From NCBI GenBank assembly GCA_023443125.1, contig JAEZVO010000086.1, forward strand, positions 1 to 39,267: DNA of 39,267 nt, in the 5' to 3' direction. Below the pieces are notes generated by a model. That model did no database searches. It had not been told where the DNA came from and saw nothing but the letters and a program-made list of their open reading frames with translations. Below, in pieces: positions 1 through 8,440 of this stretch (within the stretch, counting starts at the first letter, position 1; each line of letters opens with the position of its first letter). The stretch is from Actinomycetes bacterium (GTDB lineage: Bacteria > Actinomycetota > Actinomycetes > Propionibacteriales > Propionibacteriaceae). The position numbers and the translations under genes are program-made.

Positions 1-323
1 CGACGAAGACGATCACCGTCGACAGCCGCCTATTACAAGCCGAGCGACGCTGCACCATCGCCCACGAGCTTGAGCACGTGCGACGCGGCCCCATGCCTGC
101 CGACCCGGTGCTCGCAGCCCGTGAGGAATTGGCAATAGACAAGGCTGTCGCTTGGCGGCTCATCGAGATCAAAGCGCTTGGCGAGGCGCTGGCCTGGACT
201 CAGAGCCTCGACGAGGCGGCCGAGGAACTATGGGTGGATAAAGCGACGCTGCTCACCAGGCTGCGACACCTCCACCCAGCGGAACGCGCTTATCTCACAC
301 GACGATTGGAACATCATGGCTAG
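1..323 (+). CDS. Partial ImmA/IrrE-like metallopeptidase
   Basis: The reading frame is open from the left edge (first full codon at base 3), so the N-terminus lies outside the window. It contains HELEH, the HExxH zinc site of ImmA/IrrE-type peptidases, about 30 residues into the visible part, followed by a helical C-terminal tail ending at TAG 321-323. Proteins of this family cleave repressors or regulators and are typical of integrative elements and prophages, where they act next to an Xre-type repressor. The position just left of a tRNA fragment supports its belonging to an integrated element. The catalytic motif is clear; the substrate is unknown, and a general small zinc peptidase is the alternative. 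Confidence 0.7.
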   Translation, partial: TKTITVDSRLLQAERRCTIAHELEHVRRGPMPADPVLAAREELAIDKAVAWRLIEIKALGEALAWTQSLDEAAEELWVDKATLLTRLRHLHPAERAYLTRRLEHHG

Positions 324-333
324 GCGACCCGTG

Positions 334-357
334 AATGGGTACACCAATGGGTACACC
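334..357 (+). repeat. Two adjacent 12-bp direct repeats
   Basis: AATGGGTACACC occurs twice head to tail (334-345 and 346-357), between the peptidase stop codon and the tRNA fragment. Short direct repeats beside an attachment site are often arm-type binding sites for an integrase or excisionase. That role is inferred from position only. Confidence 0.6.
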
Positions 358-404
358 AAAGGGGATTTTCGCCCTATCTTGAGCGTGAAAAGTGCCTGAA
401 AATG

Positions 405-464
405 CGCTAGGACATCTGACCACAGATCAGAAGGTTGGGGGTTCGAGTCCTCCCGTGCGCGCCA
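405..464 (+). other. 3' part of tRNA-Arg-like gene: probable attachment-site scar
   Basis: The segment reads as the 3' portion of a tRNA: a 5-bp anticodon stem (TCTGA/TCAGA) around loop CCACAGA, variable loop AGGTT, T-arm GGGGG-TTCGAGT-CCTCC, acceptor strand CGTGCGC, discriminator G and encoded CCA (462-464). No matching 5' acceptor strand (GCGCACG) precedes it. The loop lacks U33, so it is not a functional tRNA. The sequence resembles tRNA-Arg(ACG). Integrases that enter a tRNA 3' end leave such a fragment at one junction. The intact tRNA would be expected left of the window. Confidence 0.6.
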
Positions 465-469
465 GCTAA

Positions 470-497
470 CCCCCGGTTCATCGCCGGGGGCATTTTC
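470..497 (+). terminator. Intrinsic terminator after tRNA fragment
   Basis: CCCCCGG (470-476) pairs with CCGGGGG (484-490) around a 7-nt loop, followed by CATTTTC. This is a normal post-tRNA terminator and suggests that the right side of the tRNA fragment is the ancestral chromosomal flank. Confidence 0.65.
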
Positions 498-515
498 ATG
501 CCCCAGCATGCTTGC

Positions 516-521
516 CACAAT
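516..521 (+). promoter_or_regulatory. Candidate -10 of leaderless GDPD transcript
   Basis: CACAAT lies six bases before ATG 528. It deviates from TANNNT at the first base but has the same N6 spacing seen before menB and other genes here. Weak on its own. Confidence 0.3.
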
Positions 522-527
522 GGTGCC

Positions 528-1136
528 ATGACTTCCATCTGAGCACACCGGGGCGCCAGCCAACGCGCACCTGAGAACACCCTCCCTGCCTTCGAGATCG
601 CCGTCGAACTCGGCGCCGACGGCGTTGAGCTCGACGTGCAACGCACCGCCGACGGCGAACTCGTCGTCATCCACGACGAGACCGTCAACCGCACCACCAA
701 CGGCACCGGCGCCGTCGCGCGACTCACCTCCGACGAAATCCGCGCACTGGACGCGTCGGCCGGCCTCCCGGGCTTTGGGGGCACCCGGGTGCCAACCTTG
801 CGGCAGGTGATGGAGCTGCTGCGCGGCACGGGGCTGCAGGTGAACGTCGAGCTCAAAACCAGCATCGAGCGCTACCCGGGCATCGAGCGCGAGGCACTGA
901 CGCTCGTCGACGAACTCGGCATGCGGGATCAGGCGGTGTGGTCGTCGTTCCGGCACGCGTCGGTGACGGACCTCGTCGGGGACGTTGCAGCGGAGCAGTT
1001 GGCGCTGCTGATGTCCGACGTGCTCGTGCGCACGTGGACCGTCGACGATCCCGAGCACCTGCAGATGGCGGCACGGGCCGGCGTCGATGCGATTATCACG
1101 AACGTTCCCGACGTTGCTCGCGCGCTGCTGGGCTGA
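528..1136 (+). pseudogene. Glycerophosphodiester phosphodiesterase, broken
   Basis: From ATG 528 the frame reads MTSI, then TGA (540-542), then AHRGASQRAPENT, the canonical GDPD start with catalytic His-Arg, and continues in the same frame through ELDVQRT and HDETVNRTT to TAG-free coding that ends at 1136. The active-site features H-R, E-D and HD are all present, so the TGA interrupts an otherwise recognisable gene at codon 5. A TGG-to-TGA change would fit. A second lesion is likely: between LLMSD and VLVRTWTVDD about 35-40 residues usual for the family (the fold's last strands) seem to be missing, giving about 202 codons against the usual 230-250. Internal starts such as ATG 636 would lack the catalytic HR. 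The enzyme would hydrolyse glycerophosphodiesters to glycerol 3-phosphate and an alcohol. Confidence 0.8.
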
Positions 1137-1145
1137 TAGGGCAAA

Positions 1146-1193
1146 GATAGATCAAGTTCGTGGTGGGTAGACGAGCCACGAACTTGATCTATC
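1146..1193. repeat. 18-bp-stem palindrome, copy 1
   Basis: GATAGATCAAGTTCGTGG (1146-1163) and its perfect complement (1176-1193) flank a 12-nt loop. The same element recurs at 10185-10232 and 19898-19945. Here it lies between the GDPD relic and menB, 22 bp before the menB start and so over the place of an upstream promoter element. Confidence 0.9.
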
Positions 1194-1203
1194 GTTCACT
1201 CGC

Positions 1204-1209
1204 TAGGCT
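1204..1209 (+). promoter_or_regulatory. -10 hexamer for leaderless menB
   Basis: TAGGCT lies exactly six bases before ATG 1216, with no Shine-Dalgarno sequence between them. Transcription would begin at or next to the start codon, as in many actinobacterial leaderless mRNAs. Confidence 0.5.
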
Positions 1210-1215
1210 CGCCCC

Positions 1216-2112
<897 letters not shown>

Positions 2113-2119
2113 CTGCGGT

Positions 2120-2342
2120 GCGTCTCGATACGCGGTTTCGCCGCTACTCGACGATCGGGCAAGAGGCCGCCCATCCCGGTGGTTGAGCCGCTGCTGGCCT
2201 CCGGTGGTTGAGTAGCCCGCGTAGCGGGCGTATCGAAACCGCGTCGGTGCGTCTCGATATGGCCCTGCGGGCCTACTCGACGACCGGAGACGATCGCGCC
2301 TCGGTGGTTGAGCCGGCCCGAAGGGCCGTGTCGAAACCGCGC
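2120..2342. repeat. REP-like cluster A (five units)
   Basis: This is the menB-upp convergent intergenic region. Units: 2120-2159 (minus), a decayed half unit at 2177-2200, 2201-2243 (plus, stem GCCCGC/GCGGGC, loop GTA), 2249-2287 (minus, stem GGCCC/GGGCC, loop GCA on the unit strand) and 2301-2342 (plus, CGGCCC/GGGCCG, loop GAA). Each unit has the form TTGAGTAG, hairpin, TATCGAAAC or a variant. The last unit ends on the first base of the upp stop codon, so the repeats may also serve as a bidirectional terminator. Confidence 0.85.
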
Positions 2343-2983
2343 TAGTCGGCCAGGCCGTAGAGGCGGTCGCCGGCGTCGCCGAGGCCGGGCACGATGAAGC
2401 CGTGCTCGTTGAGCTTCTCGTCCACCGCAGAGACCACCAGCGTGCAGGGCACGGCGAGGTCTTCCAGCAGCGTGGTGAGCTTCTCGATGCCTTCCGGCGC
2501 GGCGAGCAGGCAGATGGCGGTGATGTCGTCGGCGCCACGGTCGACGAGGAACTGCACCGCCCCGCCAAGCGACCCGCCGGTGGCGAGCATCGGGTCGAGC
2601 ACGTAGCACTGCCTGCCGGACAGGTCCTCGGGCAGGCGCTCGGCGTATGTCGTCGGCTCGAGGGTCTCCTCGTCGCGGCTCATTCCCAGGAAGCCCACCT
2701 CAGCGGAGGGCACCAGGCGGAGCATACCGTCGAGCATTCCCAGGCCAGCGCGAAGAATCGGCACGACGAGCGGCGCCGGATCGTCGAGCTTCTTGCCGAT
2801 CGTGGGCGACACGGGGGTCTGGATTTCATGGTCATGGACACGCACACCGCGTGTGCCTTCGTAAGCCAGCAGCGTGACGAGTTCGTCGACGAGTCGACGG
2901 AACACCGGCTGTGGTGTATCCCGGTCACGCAGGAGCGTGAGTTTGTGATCGATCAGGGGATGCGAGACAACACGTACTTCCAC
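2342..2983 (-). CDS. upp: Uracil phosphoribosyltransferase
   Basis: It salvages uracil by joining it to PRPP to give UMP, in the cytoplasm. Visible features are VVSHPLIDHKLTLLRD at the N-terminus, the PILRAGLGMLDGM segment (about 75-87), the PRPP-binding loop VLDPMLATGGS (128-138) and the uracil-binding C-terminus VPGLGDAGDRLYG. GTG 2983 gives 213 residues, close to the usual 209. An upstream ATG at 3073 would add 30 residues that do not resemble the family. Divergent from the tadA-associated gene, with about 110 bp between them for promoters. Confidence 0.93.
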   Translation of the reverse strand: MEVRVVSHPLIDHKLTLLRDRDTPQPVFRRLVDELVTLLAYEGTRGVRVHDHEIQTPVSPTIGKKLDDPAPLVVPILRAGLGMLDGMLRLVPSAEVGFLGMSRDEETLEPTTYAERLPEDLSGRQCYVLDPMLATGGSLGGAVQFLVDRGADDITAICLLAAPEGIEKLTTLLEDLAVPCTLVVSAVDEKLNEHGFIVPGLGDAGDRLYGLAD

Positions 2984-3093
2984 GAGGCCAGTTTCCCACA
3001 TCCCCGCTCTGGCCGCGCGCTTGCCCAGCCGGTAGTCTGTCGATTGCGGATGCGGCCGAACCGCTTCCGCCACTGCTAGGGAAGGTGCGTGCC

Positions 3094-3675
3094 GTGGGCG
3101 TGTTCGATGCCGAGGATGCTGAGCCGTTCGATCTCGACGACGACGTAGACCTCGACGAAGATGATGACGACTTCGACGATGACGACCTCGAAGACGCGTC
3201 GGAAGACGACGTCGACTTGGTGGTTGCCGCCTACCGTGAAGACGGCGAGCCCATCGTCGTGCCCCTCGACTACGACCTCGCTAATGATCTCGACGAACTG
3301 ATCCGCCAGCTCACCCGCCTGCCGGGCGACTCGGGCGCCGACGGATTCGTCTCGGTGGGCGGCGACTTCTTCGTCATCGTCCGCGCGCGCGGACGCATGG
3401 TGGAGGTGCTGCTCTCCGACGCCACAGCCGCCAACGAGTGGCCGCTCGCGCGCGACGTGCTCGACTACCTCGGCGAAGACATCCCAGACGAGGACGACGA
3501 CTCTTACCCGGTCGGTGACTTGGGGATGTTCGCCGCGAGCGGTCTGCGCAGCTTCGAGCTCGAAGCCCTCGCTACCGACTACGACGCCGACTCCTACGAG
3601 TGCCTCGAACGCATTGCTGAGAAGTTGAAGATCGCCGACGAGTTCCACGCCGCCGCGGCCGAGTACGACGACTGA
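3094..3675 (+). CDS. tRNA adenosine deaminase-associated protein
   Basis: A 193-residue acidic protein with a strongly Asp/Glu-rich N-terminal stretch (about residues 5-40), then a conserved globular part (VVAAYREDGEPIVVPLDYDL, GGDFFVIVRARG, YPVGDLGMFAASGL). It matches the actinobacterial family found next to tadA. Its biochemical role is not established; the pairing suggests an accessory to wobble-adenosine deamination. GTG 3094 was chosen because AGGGAAGG (3078-3085) sits 8 nt upstream; GTG 3085 would overlap that site. The stop is one base from the tadA start, so the two are probably co-translated. Confidence 0.85.
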   Translation: MGVFDAEDAEPFDLDDDVDLDEDDDDFDDDDLEDASEDDVDLVVAAYREDGEPIVVPLDYDLANDLDELIRQLTRLPGDSGADGFVSVGGDFFVIVRARGRMVEVLLSDATAANEWPLARDVLDYLGEDIPDEDDDSYPVGDLGMFAASGLRSFELEALATDYDADSYECLERIAEKLKIADEFHAAAAEYDD

Positions 3676-3676
3676 C

Positions 3677-4150
3677 GTGGGTTCCCGCTGGCATGACGCC
3701 ATGCGGCTGGCCCTCGACGAGGCCCGCTCGGCCGCCGCTCAGGGGGACGTGCCGGTGGGGGCCGTTGTGCTCGATCCCGAAGGTGCCGTCGTCGCGAGCG
3801 CAGGCAACGAACGCGAGCTGCATCAGGACCCCACCGCGCACGCCGAAATGGTCGCGCTGCGCCGCGCCTCGGAAGCACTGGGCGAGTGGCGGCTCGAGGG
3901 CTGCACCATCGTCGTGACCTTGGAGCCCTGCACGATGTGCGCGGGTGCGATCGTCGGATCACGCCTTGCCAGGCTCGTGTTCGGGGCGTTCGACGAGAAG
4001 GCCGGCGCCGTCGCGAGCCTCTTCGACGTCGTGCGCGACCCCCGCCTGAACCACGCCGTTGACGTCACCGGCGGCGTGATGCGCGACGAGTGCGCGGCCG
4101 AGCTGCTCGCCTTTTTCGGGGAACGCCGCGAGGGCGCGCCCCAGCCGTGA
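3677..4150 (+). CDS. tadA: tRNA-specific adenosine deaminase TadA
   Basis: It converts wobble A34 of tRNA-Arg(ACG) to inosine. The 157-residue protein carries the cytidine-deaminase zinc site: H55-A56-E57 (TAHAEM) and P84-C85-T86-M87-C88, followed by GSRLARLVFGAFDEKAGA, typical of TadA rather than free-base deaminases. GTG 3677 lies one base after the partner's stop. The neighbouring acidic protein supports the assignment. Confidence 0.93.
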   Translation: MGSRWHDAMRLALDEARSAAAQGDVPVGAVVLDPEGAVVASAGNERELHQDPTAHAEMVALRRASEALGEWRLEGCTIVVTLEPCTMCAGAIVGSRLARLVFGAFDEKAGAVASLFDVVRDPRLNHAVDVTGGVMRDECAAELLAFFGERREGAPQP

Positions 4151-4200
4151 GCCAGAACGCCTAAGCGGTGTCCAGGCTCAGAACCGGGGACGCGCCCTCG
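4129..4200. terminator. Nested inverted repeat between convergent genes
   Basis: CGAGGGCGCG (4129-4138) pairs with CGCGCCCTCG (4191-4200), and inside it TGAGCC (4148-4153) with GGCTCA (4175-4180). The structure spans the gap between tadA and the facing aldehyde dehydrogenase gene and could end transcription in both directions. There is no T-tract, so the function is inferred. Confidence 0.4.
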
Positions 4201-4209
4201 TGCAGGTAG

Positions 4210-5646
4210 TTACCGCGGCATCGCGTAGTACTGGGTTTCGAGGTACTCGTCGATGCCTTCGAACGAGCCCTCGCGCCCAAGCCCCGACTGCTTCACGCCG
4301 CCGAACGGCGCCGCCGCGTCGGAGGCGAGGCCGGTGTTGAGCCCGACGATGCCGTACTCCAGGCGTTCGCCCACGCGCAGCACGTCGCCTTCGTCGCCAA
4401 AGACGTACGACATCAGGCCGAAGTCGGTGTCGTTCGCGCGGGCGACGACGTCGTCGACGTCGGTGAAGGTTTGCACCGCCACGACGGGTCCGAAGATCTC
4501 CTCGTGCGCGATCCGCATGTCGCTCGTGATGCCGGTGAGGATGGTGGGTTCGAGGAAGCTGCCGGGCCGGTCGACCGCATGGCCGCCGCGCACGACGGTG
4601 GCGCCCTTGGCGACGGCGTCCTCGATGAGCGTGACGATGTCGTCCACTGCCTGCTGGTGGATCAGCGGGCCGAGCTTGGTGCCCTCGTCGAGCCCCGGTC
4701 CGACAGGCCAGTTGTCGAACTCCGAACCCAGCTTGGCGAGGAACTCGTCGGCCACCGACTCATGCAAGTAGAAGCGGTTCGCCGCCGTGCACGCCTCGCC
4801 GTTGTTGCGCATCTTCGCCACGAGCGAGCCCTGCACTGCCTTGTCGACATCCGCGCCCTCCAGCACGATGAACGGCGCGTTGCCGCCCAGCTCCATCGAA
4901 CACTTCAGCACGCCGTCTGCGGCCTCCCTGAGCAGGGTTTGCCCGACGGCGGTCGATCCGGTGAACGTGAGCTTGCGCAGGCGGCGGTCGTGAATGATCG
5001 CGTTCGAGGTGTCCTTCGAGTTGGACGAGACGAACACGTTGACCACACCGTCGGGCAGCCCGGCTTCCTTCAGCACGTCCATGAGCAGCAGCGTCGTGAG
5101 CGGCGTCGCTGAGGCGGGCTTCACGACGACGGTGCAGCCTGCCGCGAGCGCTGGGCCGATCTTGCGCGTGCCCATGGCCAGCGGGAAGTTCCACGGCGTG
5201 ATCGCGAACACGGGGCCGACGGGTTTCCGTGCGGTCACGATGCGCTGCCCGCTCACGGGCGCCATGCCGAATCGCCCGTGAATGCGCACGGCCTCCTCGG
5301 AGAACCAGCGGAAGAACTCCGCGCCGTAGGTGACCTCGCCGTAGGCCTCCGCGAGCGGCTTGCCCATCTCGAGGGTCATCAGCCGCGCGAAGTCGTCCTT
5401 GCGTTCGTGGATGAGCTCAAACGCCCGACGGAGCACCTCGCCGCGGTCGCGGGGCGACGTGGCCGCCCACGACTCCGCCGCGTCGCACGCCGCATCGAGG
5501 GCCGACACCGCGACGGCGACGTCGCCGTCGGCAACTTTCGCGATCACCTCCCCGGTGGCGGGGTTGGTGACGTCCAGGGTGGGCTCACCCACCCACTGGC
5601 CACCGATGTAGTGCTGTTTGGGAAGCTTCTCAAGAAACTCGTCCAT
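4210..5646 (-). CDS. NAD(P)-dependent succinate-semialdehyde dehydrogenase type
   Basis: An aldehyde dehydrogenase-family enzyme (478 residues) oxidising an aldehyde, most likely succinate semialdehyde, to the acid. Visible features: ITPWNFP with the oxyanion Asn near 153, FTGSTAVGQ (cofactor loop), general-base Glu in MELGGNAP (about 252), and nucleophile Cys in NGEACTAANR (about 286). The C-terminal half follows the SSADH pattern (FGLMSYVFGDE, GLNTGLASDAAAPFGGVKQSGLGREG). ATG 5646 has GAGGAG just upstream and starts one base after the stop of the truncated ADH gene; an ATG at 5658 lies inside that gene. With the ADH it would form a semialdehyde or GHB-type pathway. Confidence 0.85.
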   Translation of the reverse strand: MDEFLEKLPKQHYIGGQWVGEPTLDVTNPATGEVIAKVADGDVAVAVSALDAACDAAESWAATSPRDRGEVLRRAFELIHERKDDFARLMTLEMGKPLAEAYGEVTYGAEFFRWFSEEAVRIHGRFGMAPVSGQRIVTARKPVGPVFAITPWNFPLAMGTRKIGPALAAGCTVVVKPASATPLTTLLLMDVLKEAGLPDGVVNVFVSSNSKDTSNAIIHDRRLRKLTFTGSTAVGQTLLREAADGVLKCSMELGGNAPFIVLEGADVDKAVQGSLVAKMRNNGEACTAANRFYLHESVADEFLAKLGSEFDNWPVGPGLDEGTKLGPLIHQQAVDDIVTLIEDAVAKGATVVRGGHAVDRPGSFLEPTILTGITSDMRIAHEEIFGPVVAVQTFTDVDDVVARANDTDFGLMSYVFGDEGDVLRVGERLEYGIVGLNTGLASDAAAPFGGVKQSGLGREGSFEGIDEYLETQYYAMPR

Positions 5647-5647
5647 G

Positions 5648-6196
5648 TCACTCCTCATCCATCAGGATTACTTGACGCACGGCCCGCCCTTGCGCGAGCT
5701 CGTCCATCGCCTCGTTGATCTGGTCGAGCCGGATCCGGTGAGAAATGAGCTTCTCAACCGGCAACCTGCCCGACCTCCACATCTCAGCGTAGGTCGGGAT
5801 ATCCCTCGACGGAACCGCAGACCCCAGGTAGGAGCCGACGACAGTGCGCGCCTCGGCGGTGATGGTCAGCGGGGTGACCTGCGAGACGGCGTCAGGCGCG
5901 GGGAGGCCGACGGTCACCGTCGTGCCGCCCGAACGCGTCGCCTTGAACGCGGTTTCGAACGCTTTCGCGTTGCCCGCACATTCGACGACATGGTGGGCCT
6001 TGATGCCCTCCTCGATCACCTGCTGCGGGGTGTACGTCTCGTGCGCACCGATCTCGCGGGCCTGCTCCAGCTTCGAATCCAGGGTGTCGACGGCGATGAT
6101 GCGTTCGACGTCGCGCCCCACCGCCGTGATGAGCGCGGCCATGCCGACGCCACCCAAGCCGATGATCATGAGCGACTCGCCTGGCTGCGATTGGCT
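5648..6196 (-). pseudogene. Zinc-type alcohol dehydrogenase, 5' half deleted
   Basis: Only the C-terminal nucleotide-binding half remains: PGESLMIIGLGGVGMAALI (Rossmann GxGxxG), VVECAGNAKAF, GGTTVTVGLPAP and the C-terminal helix ending MDEE. The catalytic N-terminal domain with the zinc ligands is absent. The open frame runs back to GTG 6244, but its first 15-19 residues are the antisense of the divergent PucR gene and do not resemble an ADH. The natural gene therefore breaks near 6188-6200. Class III-like medium-chain dehydrogenases of this type oxidise alcohols such as 4-hydroxybutyrate; here no activity is expected. Confidence 0.75.
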
Positions 6197-6206
6197 ACCG
6201 GCGGAT

Positions 6207-7157
6207 ATGGAACTGCAGCGTGTCGTGAGTGTCGCAACGCTCACCGGGCAGGCCTATGTCAGCGAGGGTGACGAGCCTGTCACCGTCGTGCCGGCTGTGG
6301 CTGCGGGGCGGGCGATGGGTGCGGTCGTCGCGAAGGGAAGGCTCGGGGAGAACGGCCGTCGAATTCTAGAAAAGGTGGGGCTCTTTGTCGCGGTGCTCGG
6401 GTTGATTGCGAAAGCAGCCGAGCGTGCGGAGCAGCGTCTGCACGCGGAGGTCATCGACGAACTCATCTCCGGCCAGGCACTTGATATGAATCGGCTGAGA
6501 GATTCGCTCGCCCGCTTCGGACTACACCCGGCCGACGATTTGTGGATGCTGCTTGTCGAAGACTCTGGCGGGGTGGAGGCGGCGCTGCGCGCGGTGATGA
6601 CGAATAGGGCGGGGTTGCTGGCCTGGCATGACGAGCATTGGTGCCTCGTGACGAACGAACAGCATCTCGCCGACACCGTGTTGGAGGCGCTGTGTGAGGC
6701 AGGGGTGCCGGCGCGTGTGGGGGCATCGGGCAGGGTGGATGACCCGACGCACATGGCTGCGGCGCATCGTCGAGCACACATGGGGCTCTCGTCGCTGCGT
6801 GGGCTTGGTAAGGAGGGGCTCGCCGACGGTAGTCGCATCCGCGCGATCGACGCCGTGCTCGAAGTTGCCGACGACACGCACCCGCTGCTCGCGTCGGTGC
6901 AGCCGCTGATCGATCACGACGCTGAGCGCGGCACCGACCTCATGCTGACCGCGTGGACGTACCTGGAGGCTGACCGAAGTTTGGCCGATACAGCGGCCGG
7001 GCTCTACGTGCATCGCAACACTGTGCGGCAGCGTGTGCAGCGGATTCGACAGATTCTCGGAGATAGTTGGGACGCCGGGGCGCGCCGCCTGGAAGTGCAT
7101 CTGGCGCTGTGGATTTGGCGAATGCGCAGTCCCAGATTCGCGTCAAGTGAAACGTAA
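6207..7157 (+). pseudogene. PucR/CdaR-family regulator, 5' end deleted
   Basis: The visible part has a sensor-like middle (VTVVPAVAAGRAMGAVVAKG, then a helix EQRLHAEVIDELISG) and the characteristic C-terminal helix-turn-helix: TYLEADRSLADTAAGLYVHR with NTVRQRVQRI (about residues 250-285). Typical family members are 400-550 residues and start with a further sensory domain that is missing. ATG 6207 is the first plausible start, without a good ribosome site. An open frame extends back to 5844 but is antisense to the ADH. It was probably the regulator of the divergent ADH/SSADH operon. A shortened protein that still binds DNA cannot be excluded. Confidence 0.7.
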
Positions 7158-7161
7158 ACGC

Positions 7162-7167
7162 TAAGCT
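7162..7167 (+). promoter_or_regulatory. -10 hexamer for tRNA-Ser
   Basis: TAAGCT ends 7 nt before the mature tRNA 5' end (7175), the usual spacing to a start site. No clear -35 is visible. Confidence 0.4.
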
Positions 7168-7174
7168 AACCAAC

Positions 7175-7262
7175 GGTGACGTGTCTGAGCGGCCGAAAGA
7201 GCTCGCCTCGAAAGCGAGTGTGGGGCAACCCACCGAGGGTTCAAATCCCTCCGTCACCGCCA
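7175..7262 (+). tRNA. tRNA-Ser(CGA)
   Basis: Acceptor GGTGACG (7175-7181) pairs with CGTCACC (7252-7258), discriminator G, and CCA is encoded (7260-7262). The anticodon stem CTCGC/GCGAG encloses loop CTCGAAA, anticodon CGA, reading UCG. The long variable arm (TGTGGGGCAACCCACC region) is typical of tRNA-Ser, and the T-loop TTCAAAT is present. Confidence 0.95.
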
Positions 7263-7265
7263 GCG

Positions 7266-7301
7266 CTCCCCGAGTCTGAAGGCTCGGGGAGTTTTGTTTT
7301 T
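7266..7301 (+). terminator. Intrinsic terminator of tRNA-Ser
   Basis: CTCCCCGAG (7266-7274) and CTCGGGGAG (7283-7291) form a 9-bp stem with an 8-nt loop, followed by TTTTGTTTTT. A textbook Rho-independent terminator. Confidence 0.9.
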
Positions 7302-7330
7302 CTGCGCGGTGGCTGAGTTGCCCGCGCCTA

Positions 7331-7530
7331 TCGGTGGTTGAGTGGCGCCCGAAGGGCGCGAATCGAAACCACGCCACCGCATCTCGATACGGCGACTGCG
7401 TCGCCTACTCGATGGTCGGGGGCGGGGCGCCGTCGCCACTCCCGGTGGTTGAGTAGCGAGCGGAGCTCGCGTATCGAAACCACACTGCCGATGATTTCGA
7501 CACGCTGCCTTCGGCAGCGGCTCAATCAGC
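7331..7530. repeat. REP-like cluster B (four units, alternating orientation)
   Basis: Units: 7331-7372 (plus, GCGCCC/GGGCGC, loop GAA), 7381-7420 (minus, GGCGAC/GTCGCC, loop GCA on the unit strand), 7442-7481 (plus, GCGAGC/GCTCGC, loop GGA), 7491-7530 (minus, GCTGCC/GGCAGC, loop GAA). A decayed half unit precedes them near 7309. Head-to-head alternation resembles BIME arrays. The cluster fills the tRNA-Ser to LytR_C gene interval. Confidence 0.85.
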
Positions 7531-7555
7531 GGGGCGGCCTAACCACCCAGCCCGC

Positions 7556-8107
7556 TCAGGCGGTCGGCGACGGAGACGGCGCCGGTGAGCTCTGGGAGGG
7601 GGACGGCGACGGCGATACGAACTCGCACACCACGCCGCCCTCGGTTTCGATCTGCTGCAGCGGGTTCTTCGTCATGCCCTCGTACACGGTGCCAACGAGG
7701 ACGTCGACGCTGCCGTCGACCCGGTCGTCGTACTCAATCGTCGCGTTCGTGAACGCCGACTGCACGAGCTTCAGCATCGCCTCGTCGTCGGCGCTGCCGC
7801 GCACCACCGTCGTTTTCACGCGGTCATCGGTGTTGCCGGCGCGCAGCACGTTGTAGCCCTGCTTCTTCAAAGCGTCGCTCACCTTGCCCGCCAGCCCAGA
7901 TGTGAACCCGCCGTTCAGCACGCGCACCGTCACCATGTCGGGTGTGATGACGGTGGCCTTCTTCGTCACGCACGGGGTGGGCGACGGCGACGGCAGGGGC
8001 GCGGTGAGGTTCTTCCAACCCCAGCTGGCTCCCCAAATGAGGATTCCGAGCAGCGCAAGCAGCAGCACCGGAGTGGAGATCAGCCGGAATACGCGCACGG
8101 CATCCAT
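7556..8107 (-). CDS. LytR C-terminal domain membrane protein
   Basis: A 183-residue protein with an N-terminal membrane anchor (about residues 11-32, leucine/tryptophan rich), a Pro-Ser linker, a single LytR_C-type domain (VTVRVLNGGFTSGLAGKVSD, later VDVLVGTVYEGM) and a Pro-Ser tail. There is no LCP phosphotransferase domain. The domain is found in cell-envelope proteins of actinobacteria; its function is not settled. AGGAAGG precedes ATG 8107. It is tandem with the small conserved gene at 8135-8428, 27 bp away. Confidence 0.75.
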   Translation of the reverse strand: MDAVRVFRLISTPVLLLALLGILIWGASWGWKNLTAPLPSPSPTPCVTKKATVITPDMVTVRVLNGGFTSGLAGKVSDALKKQGYNVLRAGNTDDRVKTTVVRGSADDEAMLKLVQSAFTNATIEYDDRVDGSVDVLVGTVYEGMTKNPLQQIETEGGVVCEFVSPSPSPSQSSPAPSPSPTA

Positions 8108-8134
8108 CCTTCCTGGGTCGGGCGTTCCCCCAAT

Positions 8135-8428
8135 TTACTGCAACTCGAGAATTCGTGCGTGCACCGTGCGGCGCTGCTGAAGTGCGGCACGCAGCGCCCG
8201 GTGGAGTCCGTCTTCGAGATACAGCTCACCCTTCCAGCTCACGACGTGGGCAAACAAGTCGCCGTAGAACGTGGAATCCTCTTCCAGCAAGGTGGCGAGA
8301 TCGAGTGTTCCTTTGGTGGTGATCAACTCGTCGAGTCGCACCTGCTGTGGCGCGATCTGGCTCCAATCACGAGGCGCATACCCATGCTCAGGGTAGGGGC
8401 GTCCCTCGCCGATTTCCTTGAAGATCAC
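8135..8428 (-). CDS. Small conserved actinobacterial protein (annotated elsewhere as VapB-like)
   Basis: A 97-residue protein starting MIFKEIGEGRPYPEHGY and containing QVRLDELITTKGTLDL, DSTFYGDLFAHVV and LYLEDGLHRALRAALQQR. The last motif resembles the ParB-type DGHHR loop. I recognise it as a widespread actinobacterial family next to the LytR_C gene, sometimes labelled VapB-family antitoxin, but no toxin partner is next to it and I do not trust that label. GTG 8428 follows TAGAAT by six bases, so the mRNA is probably leaderless. Confidence 0.65.
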   Translation of the reverse strand: MIFKEIGEGRPYPEHGYAPRDWSQIAPQQVRLDELITTKGTLDLATLLEEDSTFYGDLFAHVVSWKGELYLEDGLHRALRAALQQRRTVHARILELQ

Positions 8429-8434
8429 AGCCCC

Positions 8435-8440
8435 ATTCTA
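8435..8440 (-). promoter_or_regulatory. -10 hexamer, leaderless start
   Basis: On the minus strand TAGAAT lies six bases before GTG 8428, with no ribosome site between. Confidence 0.5.

Noticed and set aside
228..1058. 276-residue minus-strand frame over the GDPD region
   Set aside because: Antisense of the GDPD relic and of the tRNA fragment, with no recognisable domain.
5844..7157. 437-residue open frame including PucR C-terminus
   Set aside because: The first about 120 codons are antisense to the ADH gene; the frame is open only because of the fusion at the deletion.
8135..8428. Functional VapB antitoxin
   Set aside because: No toxin gene next to it; sequence is closer to a conserved ParB-like small protein.
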